From positions 60,762,212 to 60,826,211 of the forward strand of contig NW_020312828.1 in NCBI RefSeq assembly GCF_003265705.1: 64,000 bases of DNA, in the 5' to 3' direction. A program made the position numbers and the translations under genes. The notes beneath the pieces are model-generated. The model saw only the letters and a list, made by a program, of their open reading frames with translations, made no database searches and had not been told where the DNA came from. The stretch comes from Callorhinus ursinus (Eukaryota > Chordata > Mammalia > Carnivora > Otariidae). Below, piece by piece: positions 10,393 through 20,739 of the stretch. Within the stretch, counting starts at the first letter, position 1; each line of letters opens with the position of its first letter.

Positions 10393-11095
10393 TCTATTTT
10401 TAATTTTTTGAGTAACCTCCATACTGTTTTTCATGGTGGCTACAACAGTTTGTAGTCCCACCAACAGTGCATGAGGGTTCCTTTTTCTCCATATCCTTGC
10501 CAACACTTGTTATTTTTGTGTTTTTGATTTTTGATTTTGTCACCATCCTTATAGGTGTGAGGTGATATTTCGTTGTGGTTTTGATTTGCATTTCTTTGAT
10601 GATTAGTGATGTCAAGCATCCTTTTATGTGTCTGTTGGCCATTTGTATGTCTTCTTCAGCAAAATGTCTATTGATGTCCTCTGCCCATTTTTAATGGGAT
10701 TATTTAGTTATTTTGGGGTTGAATTGTAGAAATTCTTCATATATTTTGGATATTAACTCCTTATCAGACATATCATTTGCAAAACAATAAAACTGGATTA
10801 CTTTCTTACACCATATATAAAAGTAAATTTAAAATGAATTAAAGGCCTAAATGTGAGACCTGAAAATATAACATTCCTAGAAGAAAACATAGGTAGTAGT
10901 ATCTTTGACATTGGTTGTAGAAACACTTTTCTAGTCATGTCTCCTCTGGCAAGAAAAACAAAAGCAAAATTAAACTATTGGGACTATACCAAAGTAAGAG
11001 GTTTTGCACAGTAAAGGACACCATCACCAAAACAAAAAGGCAACTTACTGAATGAAGATATTTGCAAATGATATCTCTGAAAAGAGAAAAGTCTT

Positions 11096-11400
11096 AAAAG
11101 AAGCCAGAGGGAAAAAATAGATTAGAATTAATAGCTGAATTCCTAATGGAAATAATGAAAGCTAGAAAATAATAGAATGACATCTGTAAGTGCTAGAAAA
11201 ATCAACCTCAACTGCTATACCTAGCAAAATAGCTCTGAAAAAATGAAAGCAAAATATACACAATTTCAGACAAATTGAAGCTGGAAGATCTTGTCAGCAG
11301 CAGACCCACAGTGCAAGAAACACCAAGAGCTCTTCCTGTGGAAGGAAAACGATCCCCGATGAAAGCATGAGAGCAAGGGAAGGAATGAAGTATTTCATAA
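11096..11400 (+). pseudogene. Old L1 ORF1 remnant (3' part), sense
   Basis: AAAAGAAGCCAGAGGG, AATCAACCTCAACTGCTATA and GACAAATTGAAGCTGGAAG...CAGCAGACCCACAGTGCAAG decay from the ORF1 C-terminal sequence of old L1M (ILKAAREK...QPRILYPVK...ITSRPALQ in the family). Stops in all frames. Confidence 0.7.
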
Positions 11401-12862
11401 AAGGTAATATGTGAGTAATTATAATGAATATTGACTGATTAAAACCATAAAACAAAGTCTTTTATAATTCATAACATCAATAAAAGTAAAATATGTAATA
11501 ACAATGGGACAAAGAACATAAGAGAGCAATGGGTATAAGCTCTGTACATTTCTTGTGTTGTTTGAGCAGTAGTAAAGGTAACAATTTAAAGTATGTTATA
11601 ATAGGTTAAGGAGACATATTGTAATTTTTAGTGTGACCCCTATGATACTAGAAAGTAGTATAATGAAATAGCTAATAGGTGAGACAAAACAAGAATATTA
11701 AAAAGACTTGATTAATTCACAGAATGCAGAAAGGAGGACTAAAGAAACAAAGAACAGATGGAACAGAGGGACAATATCAAAATAACAGGAATAAACTCAA
11801 CTATATTAGTAACTATATTAAATGTATGTGGACTAAAACACACCAATTAAAAGATGAATATTATCATATTTGAGTAAAAAAAAGAAAAAAACAAACTACA
11901 TTTAATTTATAAGAACCACATATGAAATCAAGACATAGATTTAGTTTAAAAGCATGGAAAAGCATATACTACACTAACCAGAAGAACTCTGGTATGTCAG
12001 TATTTATATCACTCAAAGTAGACTTTAAGGCAGAGCAATATAGGAGATAATGAAAGGTATTTCATAATGATAAAGGGTTGACTCAACAGGAAAATGTAAC
12101 AATGTTAAGTGTAAATGCACCTAATAATATAGCTTTAAAATATATAAAGTAAAAAATCACCCAAACAAAAGCGAGGCAACTCTATAATTGTAGTTGCAGA
12201 TTTTTAACACATCTCTCTCTCACTGATAGCATATGTAGACAGAAAAGATATAGAAGATATGGGCAATATAATTAATAGACTTCATTAAATCAAAATAAAT
12301 AAAATACTATAATGCTAAAGCTAAAACTGCAGTATATACATTGTTTTCAAGTACACTTGGATTATTTAGGAAAATAGCAAGTCTCATCATATTTCAAATA
12401 ATTTAAATCAGCAGCATATGTTCTCTGTCAAGCTTGGAATGAAGTTATATTTCAAAACTAGAAAGTATAAAATATCCAAATGTTTAGAAATTAAGAAACA
12501 TACTTTTAAACCATTTATGGATCAATAAATGGAAATTATAAAATAGTTTGAACTGAATAATGATGCAAACTCAATATAGCAAAACTAGTACAAAGCAGCT
12601 ATAGCAGTGATGGAGAGAAATTAATAGTTTCCAATGTATATACTGGAAAAGAAGAAAGATTAAAACTAGTGATCTATAATTATCCAACTCGAGAAGCTAG
12701 AAAACCAAGAACAAATTAGATGCAAATAAGTCTGGAATATAATAAATAATAGCAGAAATCAATGACACAGAAAACAGGCACACAACTGAGGAAACAATAA
12801 AGTCAAAATTTGGTTATCAGAAAATTTTATTAAATTAATAATTATGACTGATAAGAAAAAAT
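11401..12862 (+). pseudogene. Old L1 ORF2 remnant: endonuclease to linker, sense
   Basis: The sequence order follows ORF2: 'VNGLNTPIKR'-like ATGTATGTGGACTAAAACAC, then ACTTTAAGGCAGAGCAATAT, TTTCATAATGATAAAGGGTT, AATGCACCTAATAATATAGC, and ATAATTGTAGTTGCAGATTT (the endonuclease 'IVVGDFNTPLS' motif, here with a G-to-A change giving a VADF-like reading), and on to AAGAAAGATTAAAACTAGTG and CAGAAATCAATGACACAGAA. It is out of frame repeatedly. The right end is where a younger L1 3' end intrudes. Confidence 0.75.
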
Positions 12863-13772
12863 TCATTAGCCTAATCATCAAGGGAGTGTAAATTAAAACC
12901 AAAGTGAGATATCACCTATCAGAATGGCTGTTGTCAGAAAGACAAGAAATTACAGGTATTGGGAGGATGTGCAGAAAAGGGAGCCCTTGTGCACTGTTGA
13001 TAGGAATGTAAATTGGTGCAGCCATTGTGGAAAACAGTGTGGAGGTTCCTAAAACAATTAAAACTGAAACTACTCTATGATCCAGTAACTCCACACTTAG
13101 ATATTTATACCAAGAAAACAAAAACACTAACTTGAAAAGACATATGCACCCCCATGTTCATTGTGGCATTATTTACAATAGCCAACATATGGAAACAACC
13201 TAAGTGTCCATCCATGGATGAATGGATAAATAAACTGTTGTATATAAGTACTAATGGAGTATTATTCAGCCATAAAAAAGAATGAAATCTTTTTATCTGT
13301 GTTAACATGGATTGCTGAGGGCATCGTGCTAAGTGAAATAAGTTAGAGAAAGACAAATACAATATGATCTCACTTATATATAGAATCTAAACTTCTCAAC
13401 CCCCCAAAAAACCAGATACAGAGAACAGAAAGGAGCAAGGGTGCGGGCTAGACAAAATGGGTGAAGATAGTCCAAAGGCAGAAACTTCCAGTTATCGAAT
13501 AAATAAGTCATAGGATGTAATGTATAGTATGGTGAGTATAGTTAACTGTAATACTGTATTGTGATTTTGAAAGTTGCTAAGAGAGTAGATCTTAAAAGTT
13601 CTTATCATATGAAAAAAATTGTAACTATTTATAGTGACAGATGTTAACTCAACTTACTGTGATGGGCATTTGGCAATATATATAAATATCAAATAATTAT
13701 GTTGTACACCTGAAACTAATATAATGTTATATGTTAGTTATATCTCAATAAAAATATATATTAAAAATAACG
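12863..13772 (+). repeat. L1MA-type 3' end inserted in the older L1, sense
   Basis: TAATCATCAAGGGAGTGTAA, CAGAATGGCTGTTGTCAGAA, AATTGGTGCAGCCATTGTGG, ATTATTTACAATAGCCAACA and TTATGTTGTACACCTGAAAC run through late ORF2 into the 3' UTR, ending near CTCAATAAAAATATATATTA. The older ORF2 resumes after it (13,981), so it is an insertion. A SINE sits exactly at its A-rich end. Confidence 0.8.
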
Positions 13773-13773
13773 A

Positions 13774-13974
13774 GGGGCGCCTGGGTGGCTCAGTTGGTTA
13801 AGTGACTGCCTTCAGCTCAGGTCATGATCCTGGAGTCCTGGAATCGAGTTCCACATCGGGCTCCCTGCTCAGCAGGGAGTCTGCTTCTCCCTCTGACCCT
13901 CTTCCCTCTCGTGCTCTCTATCTCTCATTCTCTCTCTCTCTAATAAATAAATTAAAAAAATTAAAAAAATTAAA
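13774..13974 (+). mobile_element. Can-SINE, sense (CTCTATCTCTCATTCTC subfamily)
   Basis: Full head GGGGCGCCTGGGTGGCTCAG, and a tail TGACCCTCTTCCCTCTCGTG shared almost identically with the SINE at 14,928. It inserted at the A-rich tail of the L1MA copy. TAAAAATAACGA on the left against TAAAAAATAGAA on the right is a possible but weak target-site duplication. Confidence 0.94.
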
Positions 13975-13980
13975 AAATAG

Positions 13981-14325
13981 AATAGCAGGAATAAGAATGG
14001 GCATAAGTAGAGGGCCTACAGAAAACATCAAGATAATAAGAAGACAGTATAAAAATGTAATACCAGTAAGTTTGAAATTTTTACATTTAATGGAAAAATT
14101 TCTTGAAAGACAAAACTTTTGAAACCTGATAGAAAAATAGAAAATCTTAACATTCTTATATCTATTAAAGAAATTGAATCTATAATTAAAAATCTTTAAC
14201 AGGCAAACAAACAAACTTCAGGCCCAGATAGTTTCACTGGTGAATTATCCAAACTTTTAAAGAAAAAGTATAAATAACTTCACAGAAATGATTTGAGGGA
14301 ATAAAAAATAGAGAGAATATGGAGC
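13981..14325 (+). pseudogene. Old L1 ORF2 remnant: start of reverse transcriptase, sense
   Basis: AAATTTCTTGAAAGACAAAA, ATATCTATTAAAGAAATTGA and GCCCAGATAGTTTCACTGGT match the ORF2 segment 'FLERHKLPKL...ISIKEIESVIKNLP..K.PGPDGFTGEF'. It continues the remnant broken at 12,862. Confidence 0.75.
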
Positions 14326-14925
14326 AGCTGGTCTCACATAAATTGCATGGGAATGTAAATTGGTGCAACCACTTTGGAAAACTGTTGGCACTATCTACGA
14401 AGTCTGAACATATGTAGGTGCCATGACCATTTTATACTACATTTAGATATAGACCCAACGAATATGAGTACATATGTGCATCCAAAGGAATGAAGAAGAA
14501 TGTTCACAGCATCATTATTCAGATAGGAAGAACCCAGATATTGAGGCAGAGTCAAATGGATACATTGTGATCTAGTCACACAATAGAATACTACACAGCA
14601 ATGAAAAAGAAATTACAGCTACACATTTCAACACCAATGGATCTCATAGAAATATTGTCAGCTGAAAGAAAGCAGGCACAGAACAGCCTACAATTCTACA
14701 GGATTCTATTTGTTCATGTGAACACACAGGCAAAAAAACTAATGCTATGTGGAAGGGTGATTCCAGGAACCATGAAGAGAGATGACTGCAGGGTCCTGGA
14801 AATAGTCTATTCCTTGATCCAGGAAGTGGTTATACAGATGGATTACTTCGTAAGAATTAACTGAATAGTAAACTTATGATTTATAAATCTTGTTTGTATG
14901 TCATACTTCAATAAGAAGTTCCCTT
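14326..14925 (+). repeat. L1M (L1MC/ME-like) 3' end, sense
   Basis: GGGAATGTAAATTGGTGCAA, CACAATAGAATACTACACAG, GATCTCATAGAAATATTGTC...AAAGAAAGCAGGC and CTTGATCCAGGAAGTGGTTA decay from the L1MC/ME 3' end. It may be the 3' end of the same old element after an internal deletion, or a separate copy. The 87-codon frame at 14,601-14,864 is repeat-derived. Confidence 0.65.
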
Positions 14926-14927
14926 CT

Positions 14928-15122
14928 GGGGCGCCTGGGTGGCTCAGTTGGTTAAACGACTGCCTTCGGCTCAGGTCACGATCCTGGAGTCCCGGGATCA
15001 AGTCCCATGTCGGGCTCCTTGCTCAGCAGGGAGTCTGCTTCTCCCTCTGACCCTCTTCCCTCTTGTGCTCTCTATCTCTCATTCTCTCTCTCAAATAAAT
15101 AAATAAAATCTTAAAAAAAAAA
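14928..15122 (+). mobile_element. Young Can-SINE with perfect 15 bp target-site duplication
   Basis: AAGAAGTTCCCTTCT is present unchanged at 14913-14927 and 15123-15137. The head is complete (GGGGCGCCTGGGTGGCTCAG) and the tail ends (TAAA)n then ten or more A. Confidence 0.97.
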
Positions 15123-15247
15123 AAGAAGTTCCCTTCTCTCCTCCCCAAAGCAAAGTAGATCCTCAAAATTTAACATGTATAATGCCTATTTGAGGCCATG
15201 GAAAAATACCATGTATCTGTCTTAGCTTGTATAAGAAAGGGTCTCTT

Positions 15248-15443
15248 GGGGCACCTGGATGGCTCAGTCGTTAAGCGTCTGCCTTCGGCTCAGGTCATGG
15301 TCCCAGGGTCCTGGGATCAAGCCCCGCATCGGGCTCCCTGCTCTGTGGGAAGCCTGCTTCTCCCTCTCCCACTCCCCCTGCTTGTGTTCCCTCTCTGGCT
15401 GTCTCTCTCTGTCAAATAAATAAATAAAATCTTTAAAAAAAAA
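15248..15443 (+). mobile_element. Can-SINE, sense (GTGTTCCCTCTCTGGCTGTC subfamily)
   Basis: Target-site duplications ATAAGAAAGGGTCTCTT (15231-15247) and ATAAGAAGGGGTCTCTT (15444-15460) differ at one of 17 bases. It has a complete head and a (TAAA)n A-run tail. The 73-codon frame across it is SINE-derived. Confidence 0.97.
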
Positions 15444-15460
15444 ATAAGAAGGGGTCTCTT

Positions 15461-16299
15461 AAATGAATTATCAGCTTAATTACGGAGCAAGATTGCAAAA
15501 TGTAGTACAACTAACGTTAAACTACTGTTTGTTTTCTCTTTCTCTCCCCCCCCTTTTTTTTTTCATTTGTGGATGTGTTCCTATCTGTAATTAGTTAAGT
15601 GCTTAGAAGGTCAGGCTCATGCCTCTTTGAATGTTAGTGACAAAGCATCCAGGTGTACCCCAGACACAGAGCTGCCTGGGAGAGAGAACTTGGCCTCTAA
15701 ACGGATTCTGCCCTACCCCATGATGGCTGCAATGAATGTTTCTGCCTCAGGGTGAGGTTTAAGACATGTTTGTAAAGCGTTGGGAGATGCTTGGGTATGG
15801 TGAGCTCCTGAAATGCCAAGAAGTCAGTAGAAAGACCTATGGGCTTTAGATCTGAAGGGCTCTTGAGCTAGATAAGTACCTCAATAGGCCAGCGAGGGCC
15901 AAATTTCTACCTCTGTTTAGTCAATTCACAACGACATCTCAAAGGTGCAAAGACTTCATATCACACTAGATGTGATTCTCCACTGGCAGTATATAGCAAA
16001 CTCACACTTATGATAATATCAAAGCAAATTCTTTCCTGGCTATGGAATTTGAATCTGGAAGTGCAGGCCATGGGATGTGTCTCTTTAGAAAGCTCCTCTG
16101 GTGGCTGTAACGTGCCACTCTGGCTAAGACACACAATGTTACCAGAGCCTGGGGCGGGGTGAGGGGGTGGGGAGGCTGATGCATTGAGCAGTGGGTACGC
16201 CAGAGGCATGGGGGGCCGCCACATTGTCCAAGGCTTCATATCCTCAAAATAGAAGAGTTTCTAATAAGTAAAATGGATTGTAAATATTTTTTAGATTCA
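15461..16299. other. Unassigned non-coding DNA
   Basis: No family recognised apart from a pyrimidine tract (about 15,536-15,565, C9 then T10). A 92-codon antisense frame at 15,961-16,239 has no recognisable domain. Confidence 0.45.
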
Positions 16300-16440
16300 C
16301 GAAATATTAGTTCTGAAAGGGATCTTTGATCTGTCTAAAGTTCGCATTTCATGGAGGAAACTGAGGCTCAGAGAGTGAGCTGGGTGAGAATTTAGGGCCT
16401 CAGACTCTCAGTCTTGGACACCCTGCCATGGTCCTTTTAC
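16300..16440 (-). repeat. MIR, antisense
   Basis: GAGGAAACTGAGGCTCAGAG is the reverse strand of the MIR core (CTCTGAGCCTCAGTTTCC), with diverged flanks. Confidence 0.8.
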
Positions 16441-17629
16441 TCCCAAATCCTTCTGTCTCCATCTCCCTTTTTCTCTCTCTTCTCCCTCCCTGATCAGAGA
16501 GGGCGACCACACCCTTACCCTGAACAGGTCTCAGACACCACACACATACACATTAGTACACAGGCAAACCCTATGCATGCTGTTCCATGAGATGCAGGTT
16601 TGTGAGACATGGGGAAGCTGTACATTTGTCTGGGAGCCATGCGGCCTTGAGAGTTTGATGTTTTGCATGTACCATGGCTCTTACTTGGTGGCATCTAGGC
16701 GTTCAAAACATTCTCATTAGTATAAAAGTGCAAAAGCAAATGGAAACATGGCCCAACTCCAAAACTCCATTATTTGTGCTATTTCCTAAATAGAAAATGA
16801 TTCAACATGAAAGCCTGGAGTCTTTCAAGATGGAGGTGTCCTTAAGCATCAGTTTGCCCTTCAAAATCCAACTGGGCAAAGAAAATATGTGCAGTGTTCA
16901 TGCTCAAAAGGAGTTCATGACCAGAATGATACTTGAGCACAACTTCTGAAAACCAGTTTGCACACTGAACCGCCAGAACCAGAAGTCTAAAGGTGTGAAA
17001 TTGGCTTCATAATACCCCTTCCTACTCTTACCAGCCACCTCCAGAAGTGTGACCATCCACAGGGCAATGGATTTACAAAATAAGGAACTGAACACTTCGC
17101 CTGTTATTCTGATAGTCTTTATGAGATGGGAGTCCAGAGCATGCTTTAAAATGTAATCTATAATTCATTGCAGATGAACCGTAAAATGCAAAAACATTAA
17201 TTTTTACAACAACTCTCATTATTTACAACATTTTCCCCGCCCTCTATTAAAAATATTTCTTTGTTGGTGGTATAGGATGTTCACAGCTGCTGAATTATTT
17301 ACAGGGGGCATGATGAACAGTTATAATGGTTTAGCCATTAGAAAATTAAAGCCGTTTTAAAAAGGTAAATTGTTTCTGAGATGTTTTTACATCGAATTAA
17401 AACCAGAACTAGGGAATGAAATTTATTTACCAAGACCTAATTGCCAAGTGAAATTGATCTAAAAATAGGACTTTGAAATTTTATTTTAGTCAGGGTACAT
17501 AGCAAAACACCCCAGATGGTGGTTTGAAAATGAGGCATATTTATTGAAGGAACTTCTTTGGAATGAGAAAAAGGCAGAGATGTGATGAAATGAGACCCAA
17601 GACTCATGAAATTATTGATGTTGCTCTCT
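16441..17629. other. Unassigned, repeat-poor block
   Basis: No repeat family recognised. Around 17,290-17,470 there is a cluster of homeodomain-like TAAT/ATTA cores (GAATTATTTACAGG, CCTAATTGCC), which is only suggestive. The 63-codon antisense frame has no recognisable domain. Confidence 0.4.
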
Positions 17630-17890
17630 GCTCAGTCATTCAATCAGTGAGTATATAAGAGGCTACTGGGAACCACATATTGTGTTAGATATTAGGGGTA
17701 TAATGATGAAAAAATTGGGTCTCTGCTCTCAAGTGGTTCATACTCCAAACATGAGATAAGCACATGGAAATGATGCTCTCAGGAGGTCATTGCTGCAAAG
17801 GAGCTGAATAAAAAGCAGAGAGGACAGCTCTGTCTGTGATATCTGAGAAGACTTGCCCAAGTTGGGAACACCTGAGCTAAGCAGTGGTTG
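17630..17890 (-). repeat. L2, antisense
   Basis: TCAGTCATTCAATCAGTGAG...ATTAGGGGTATAATGATG...GGTCTCTGCTCTCAAGTGG...GAGAAGACTTGCCCAAG follows the reverse strand of the L2 3' end. Confidence 0.7.
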
Positions 17891-17929
17891 CAAAATGACA
17901 GATGCTTGTTTTGTTTGATTTTAAATGGC

Positions 17930-17969
17930 TTATATAAAAAATTTATATAAAAAATTTATATAAAAAAAT
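17930..17969. repeat. Three copies of a 13 bp AT-rich unit
   Basis: TTATATAAAAAAT is repeated at 17930, 17943 and 17956, the last with one extra A. A perfect 11 bp hairpin starts at its right end. Confidence 0.93.
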
Positions 17970-17995
17970 TTACTACATCAAGACGATGTAGTAAA
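17969..17995. repeat. Perfect 11 bp inverted repeat, 5 nt loop
   Basis: TTTACTACATC (17969-17979) and GATGTAGTAAA (17985-17995) are exact reverse complements around AAGAC. A terminator role makes no sense in this genome; slipped-strand synthesis next to the AT repeat is a simple explanation. Confidence 0.9.
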
Positions 17996-18417
17996 CTGAT
18001 GCTTTGATGCACCTCAACATCCAGCAATGAGTGATGAAATGAAAATAAGGAAAACTTAGCAGATACAGTTAGGTTCAAAAACAAGGCAAACACCTCCAAG
18101 AACTGAAAATGGAACAGAAATATGAACAGATGGTAGGACATGAGTAAATGTGTGCTGTGCCCTCAAATGGCAGCAGTGGCCTGGAGTTTGGCTTCTTCAA
18201 GGGAAAGGGTTCTCTCTGAGGGTCCTCTACAAGGGACAGACATCTCTCTCACATCATTAAAAAAAAAAAAAGCTGGAAAAAAATGCTGTCGATCACTGCC
18301 TGGGTCAAGGTCCCTAGAAACAGCCTTGTGACTGGGAACTGAATGAAACTATTCAATAGCTTGGTAGCTTGGTGTCTTTGTTCTCCTCAATATCATCATA
18401 GGGCCCATGACCTGTAG
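17996..18417. other. Unassigned non-coding DNA
   Basis: No family recognised. An A12 run lies at about 18,260. Confidence 0.4.
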
Positions 18418-19078
18418 TGGGTTGAATAAGATCCTTCCCCCAAATGCATAGTCATCTAGAATCTCAGAATGTGACCCTGTTTAGAAAGAATGTCTTTGCA
18501 GGGCGCCTGGGTGGCTCTGTTAGTTAAGCAACTGCCTTCGGCTCAGGTCACGATCCTGGAGTCCCAGGATCGAGTCCCACATCAGGCTCCCTGCTCGGTG
18601 GGGAGTCTGCTCCCTCTGACCCTCCCCCCTCTCATGCTCTCTCTCTCTCTCTCTCATTCTCTCTCTCTCAAATAAATAAATAAAATCTTTTTTAAAAAAA
18701 GAAATAATGTCTTTGCAGATGTAATTGGGTAAGGATCTTGAGATGAAATCATCCTGGATTTAGGGTGGTCTCTAAAGCCAATGACCAAGATGTCCTTATA
18801 AGAAGAGAACACACAGAGAGACACAGAAGAGAAAGCCATGTGAGGACAGAGAAAGAGATTGGAGTGATGCAACTGGCTGTAAGCGAAGGAGCGCTGGGGG
18901 CACCAGGAACTAGGAAGAGGCAAGGAAGGATTCTTTCCTAGAGCATTCAGACAGAGCATGGACCTGCTGACACCTTGATTTCAGGCATTTGGTCTCCAGA
19001 ACTGTGAGAGGATACATTTCCATTGTTTGAAGCACCATGCTTGTGGTAATTATTACAAAAGCCCTAGGAAACTAATAT
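18418..19078 (+). mobile_element. MLT1D-like solo LTR (ERVL-MaLR), split by a SINE
   Basis: The order GTGGGTTGAATAAGATCC, AATCTCAGAATGTGACCCTG, GTCTTTGCAGATGTAATTGG, GTCCTTATAAGAAGAGAACA, AGATTGGAGTGATGCAACTG, GACACCTTGATTTCAGGCAT, CTCCAGAACTGTGAGAGGAT and CCCTAGGAAACTAATAT follows MLT1D-type long terminal repeats. No internal retroviral sequence is present on either side, so it is a solo LTR. A SINE interrupts it at 18,501-18,699. Confidence 0.85.
18501..18699 (+). mobile_element. Can-SINE inside the MLT1D LTR, sense
   Basis: Target-site duplications AGAAAGAATGTCTTTGCA (18483-18500) and AGAAATAATGTCTTTGCA (18700-18717) differ at one base. The head GGGCGCCTGGGTGGCTCTG is followed by a TGACCCTCCCCCCTCTCATG tail with long (CT)n. 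Confidence 0.97.
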
Positions 19079-19876
19079 ATGTCCCAAACCTCCAAACCCT
19101 TGAAAGACCTGGTTCCAGACCGGGGGCGTGTTGAGAAACCATGCAAGGAGAGGTACATGGTGGAGTGGAAAGACACAATTGACTACAGAAAGCAAGAGCA
19201 AGAGAGGCTACACAGAAGGTAAGGGAGAGTGCGTTCACATGCAGATGTCCGAGAACTAGCGCCCAAATCCAAACCCAGACTGAAAGACTTGCTTTCAAAA
19301 TAAACCTGTAAACATGTATTCAGAAACACATGAAGAAAACCAGCTTTATGAAAAACAGCCAACAAAATTGACTGTTGCGACATAAATTTACTTCGGATGC
19401 AATTAATTCTACAGCAGGGCCTGATACAGACTTCCCTTATTTATCTCATCAATAAATGAAGTTTCCCACATTTTACACCATAAATTCTATGATTGTTTAT
19501 ATTGACATAGACTTGAAAATGATTATGTTTAGGATGCTCAGAGATAAATTTAGGTTTTACATCCATAAAAAGGAAAATGAATTATGAAACAGAGAAAGCA
19601 GAAATGAGAAAGTAATAGATGGATATGAAAATAATTATATAGAGCTCTATTAGCTGCAGAGAGAACAACAGAAATATTTTCCCAAAAGGTTTCTGTCCAT
19701 GAAAAAGTAGCTCCTTGGAAGATTTCTGCTCTGTGAACTAAGATGGCCCTGTACACTTTGGTCTTTGGGAGATCCTTGGTGGAAAATCTGGTCCTTGGGG
19801 GACATGCTTACACTTACTAAAGAAAGCAGCAGGGAAGGGCCCCAAATATCTTCTTCCATTTCAAGCTGCTTCAATC
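19079..19876. other. Unassigned non-coding DNA
   Basis: No family recognised in about 800 bases. Several overlapping short antisense frames exist (66-81 codons) but none looks like a known protein. Confidence 0.45.
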
Positions 19877-19892
19877 TGTTGCTCTATTTTAA

Positions 19893-20094
19893 TTTTTTTA
19901 TTTTTAAAAGATTTATTTATTTTAGAGAGAGAGAGAGAGAGCAAGGGGAAGGGCAGAGGGAGAGAGAGAATCTCAAGTAGACTCCCTGCTTGGCTCAGAG
20001 CCCAACGTGGGGCAGATCTCACAACACTGAGATCGTGACCTGAGCCATAATCAAAAGTCCAAAGCTCAACCGACTGAGCCACCCAGGCGCCCCT
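19893..20094 (-). mobile_element. Can-SINE with perfect 16 bp target-site duplication, antisense
   Basis: TGTTGCTCTATTTTAA occurs identically at 19877-19892 and 20095-20110. On the minus strand the element begins GGGGCGCCTGGGTGGCTCAG and ends with A-rich AAATAAATCTTTTAAAAATA. The perfect duplication contrasts with some body divergence (TTTGGACTTTTGATTATGGC). Confidence 0.97.
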
Positions 20095-20110
20095 TGTTGC
20101 TCTATTTTAA

Positions 20111-20735
20111 ATACCGTGACTCAGAACTAAGCAGTGCTAGCCCTGACACTTGTGTTATGGATAGCAATTGTCATTTCTTAAAATTAGCACTGGTTTTAGA
20201 GTCAGGAGTGGGACTGGTGAGGTGGGAGTGGGCAGCAATGGGGGAAGCAATGAAAACTACCAAGACCCAGTGGTCTAGACCAAGGCTGGGGCACACATTC
20301 GAATCCTGTGTAAAGATTTTTAGCCAGTCTGTTCATACTGTGGGCCCTGACCCTTGACAGTCCAGTTCAGGGTATAGGAATTCTGACCAGGTTTGTTGTA
20401 AGGACCATATCGAGCTAATCCAGGTACTACTCCATTGTCAATTCTGAAGAGTTAGAGAAATGTATAAATTGTAAACTTACAATGAAGAGCAAATATTTGA
20501 TCTCCTTCAACGTTCTTAGCTTTGTGCCTAGATCCAGACATTTGTTGACTTGAAAAAGCAGAATAATTATAATGTAGCATGTTAATACAAATTCTTTGGC
20601 TACAACACTCTGTTAAGATAGAAAATGAAAAAAATGGAATTAAAAAATCACTGTATTCTAGGAAGTAAAATAGTCTAGTGATTATGATTAAAAGCTGATA
20701 TTGGTTGGGTGCTCTGTGCCAGAAATTGTTCTAAG
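20111..20735. other. Unassigned non-coding DNA
   Basis: No family recognised. An 87-codon frame (20,094-20,357) has no known domain. Confidence 0.4.
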
Positions 20736-20739
20736 TGAT

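Larger units (their letters stand above)
9646..11080 (-). mobile_element. 5'-inverted (twin-primed) carnivoran L1 insertion
   Basis: Two L1 segments lie head to head between target-site duplications AAAGAGAAAAATCTT (9631-9645) and AAAGAGAAAAGTCTT (11081-11095), 14 of 15 identical. From 9,646 to about 10,783 the L1 is antisense, running from a T-run through the 3' UTR into late ORF2. From about 10,784 to 11,080 it is sense, with a late ORF2 remnant (GGACTATACCAAAGTAAGAG). Both segments meet the same L1 coordinate, TTTGCAAATGATAT. Removing the insertion rejoins the host L1 ORF1 reading '...AAAGAGAAAA(A/G)TCTT|AAAAGAAGCCAGAGGG'. This is the classical product of twin priming. Confidence 0.88.

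Noticed and set aside
18418..19078. Provirus around the MLT1D LTR
   Set aside because: No second LTR and no gag/pol-like sequence nearby; it is a solo LTR.
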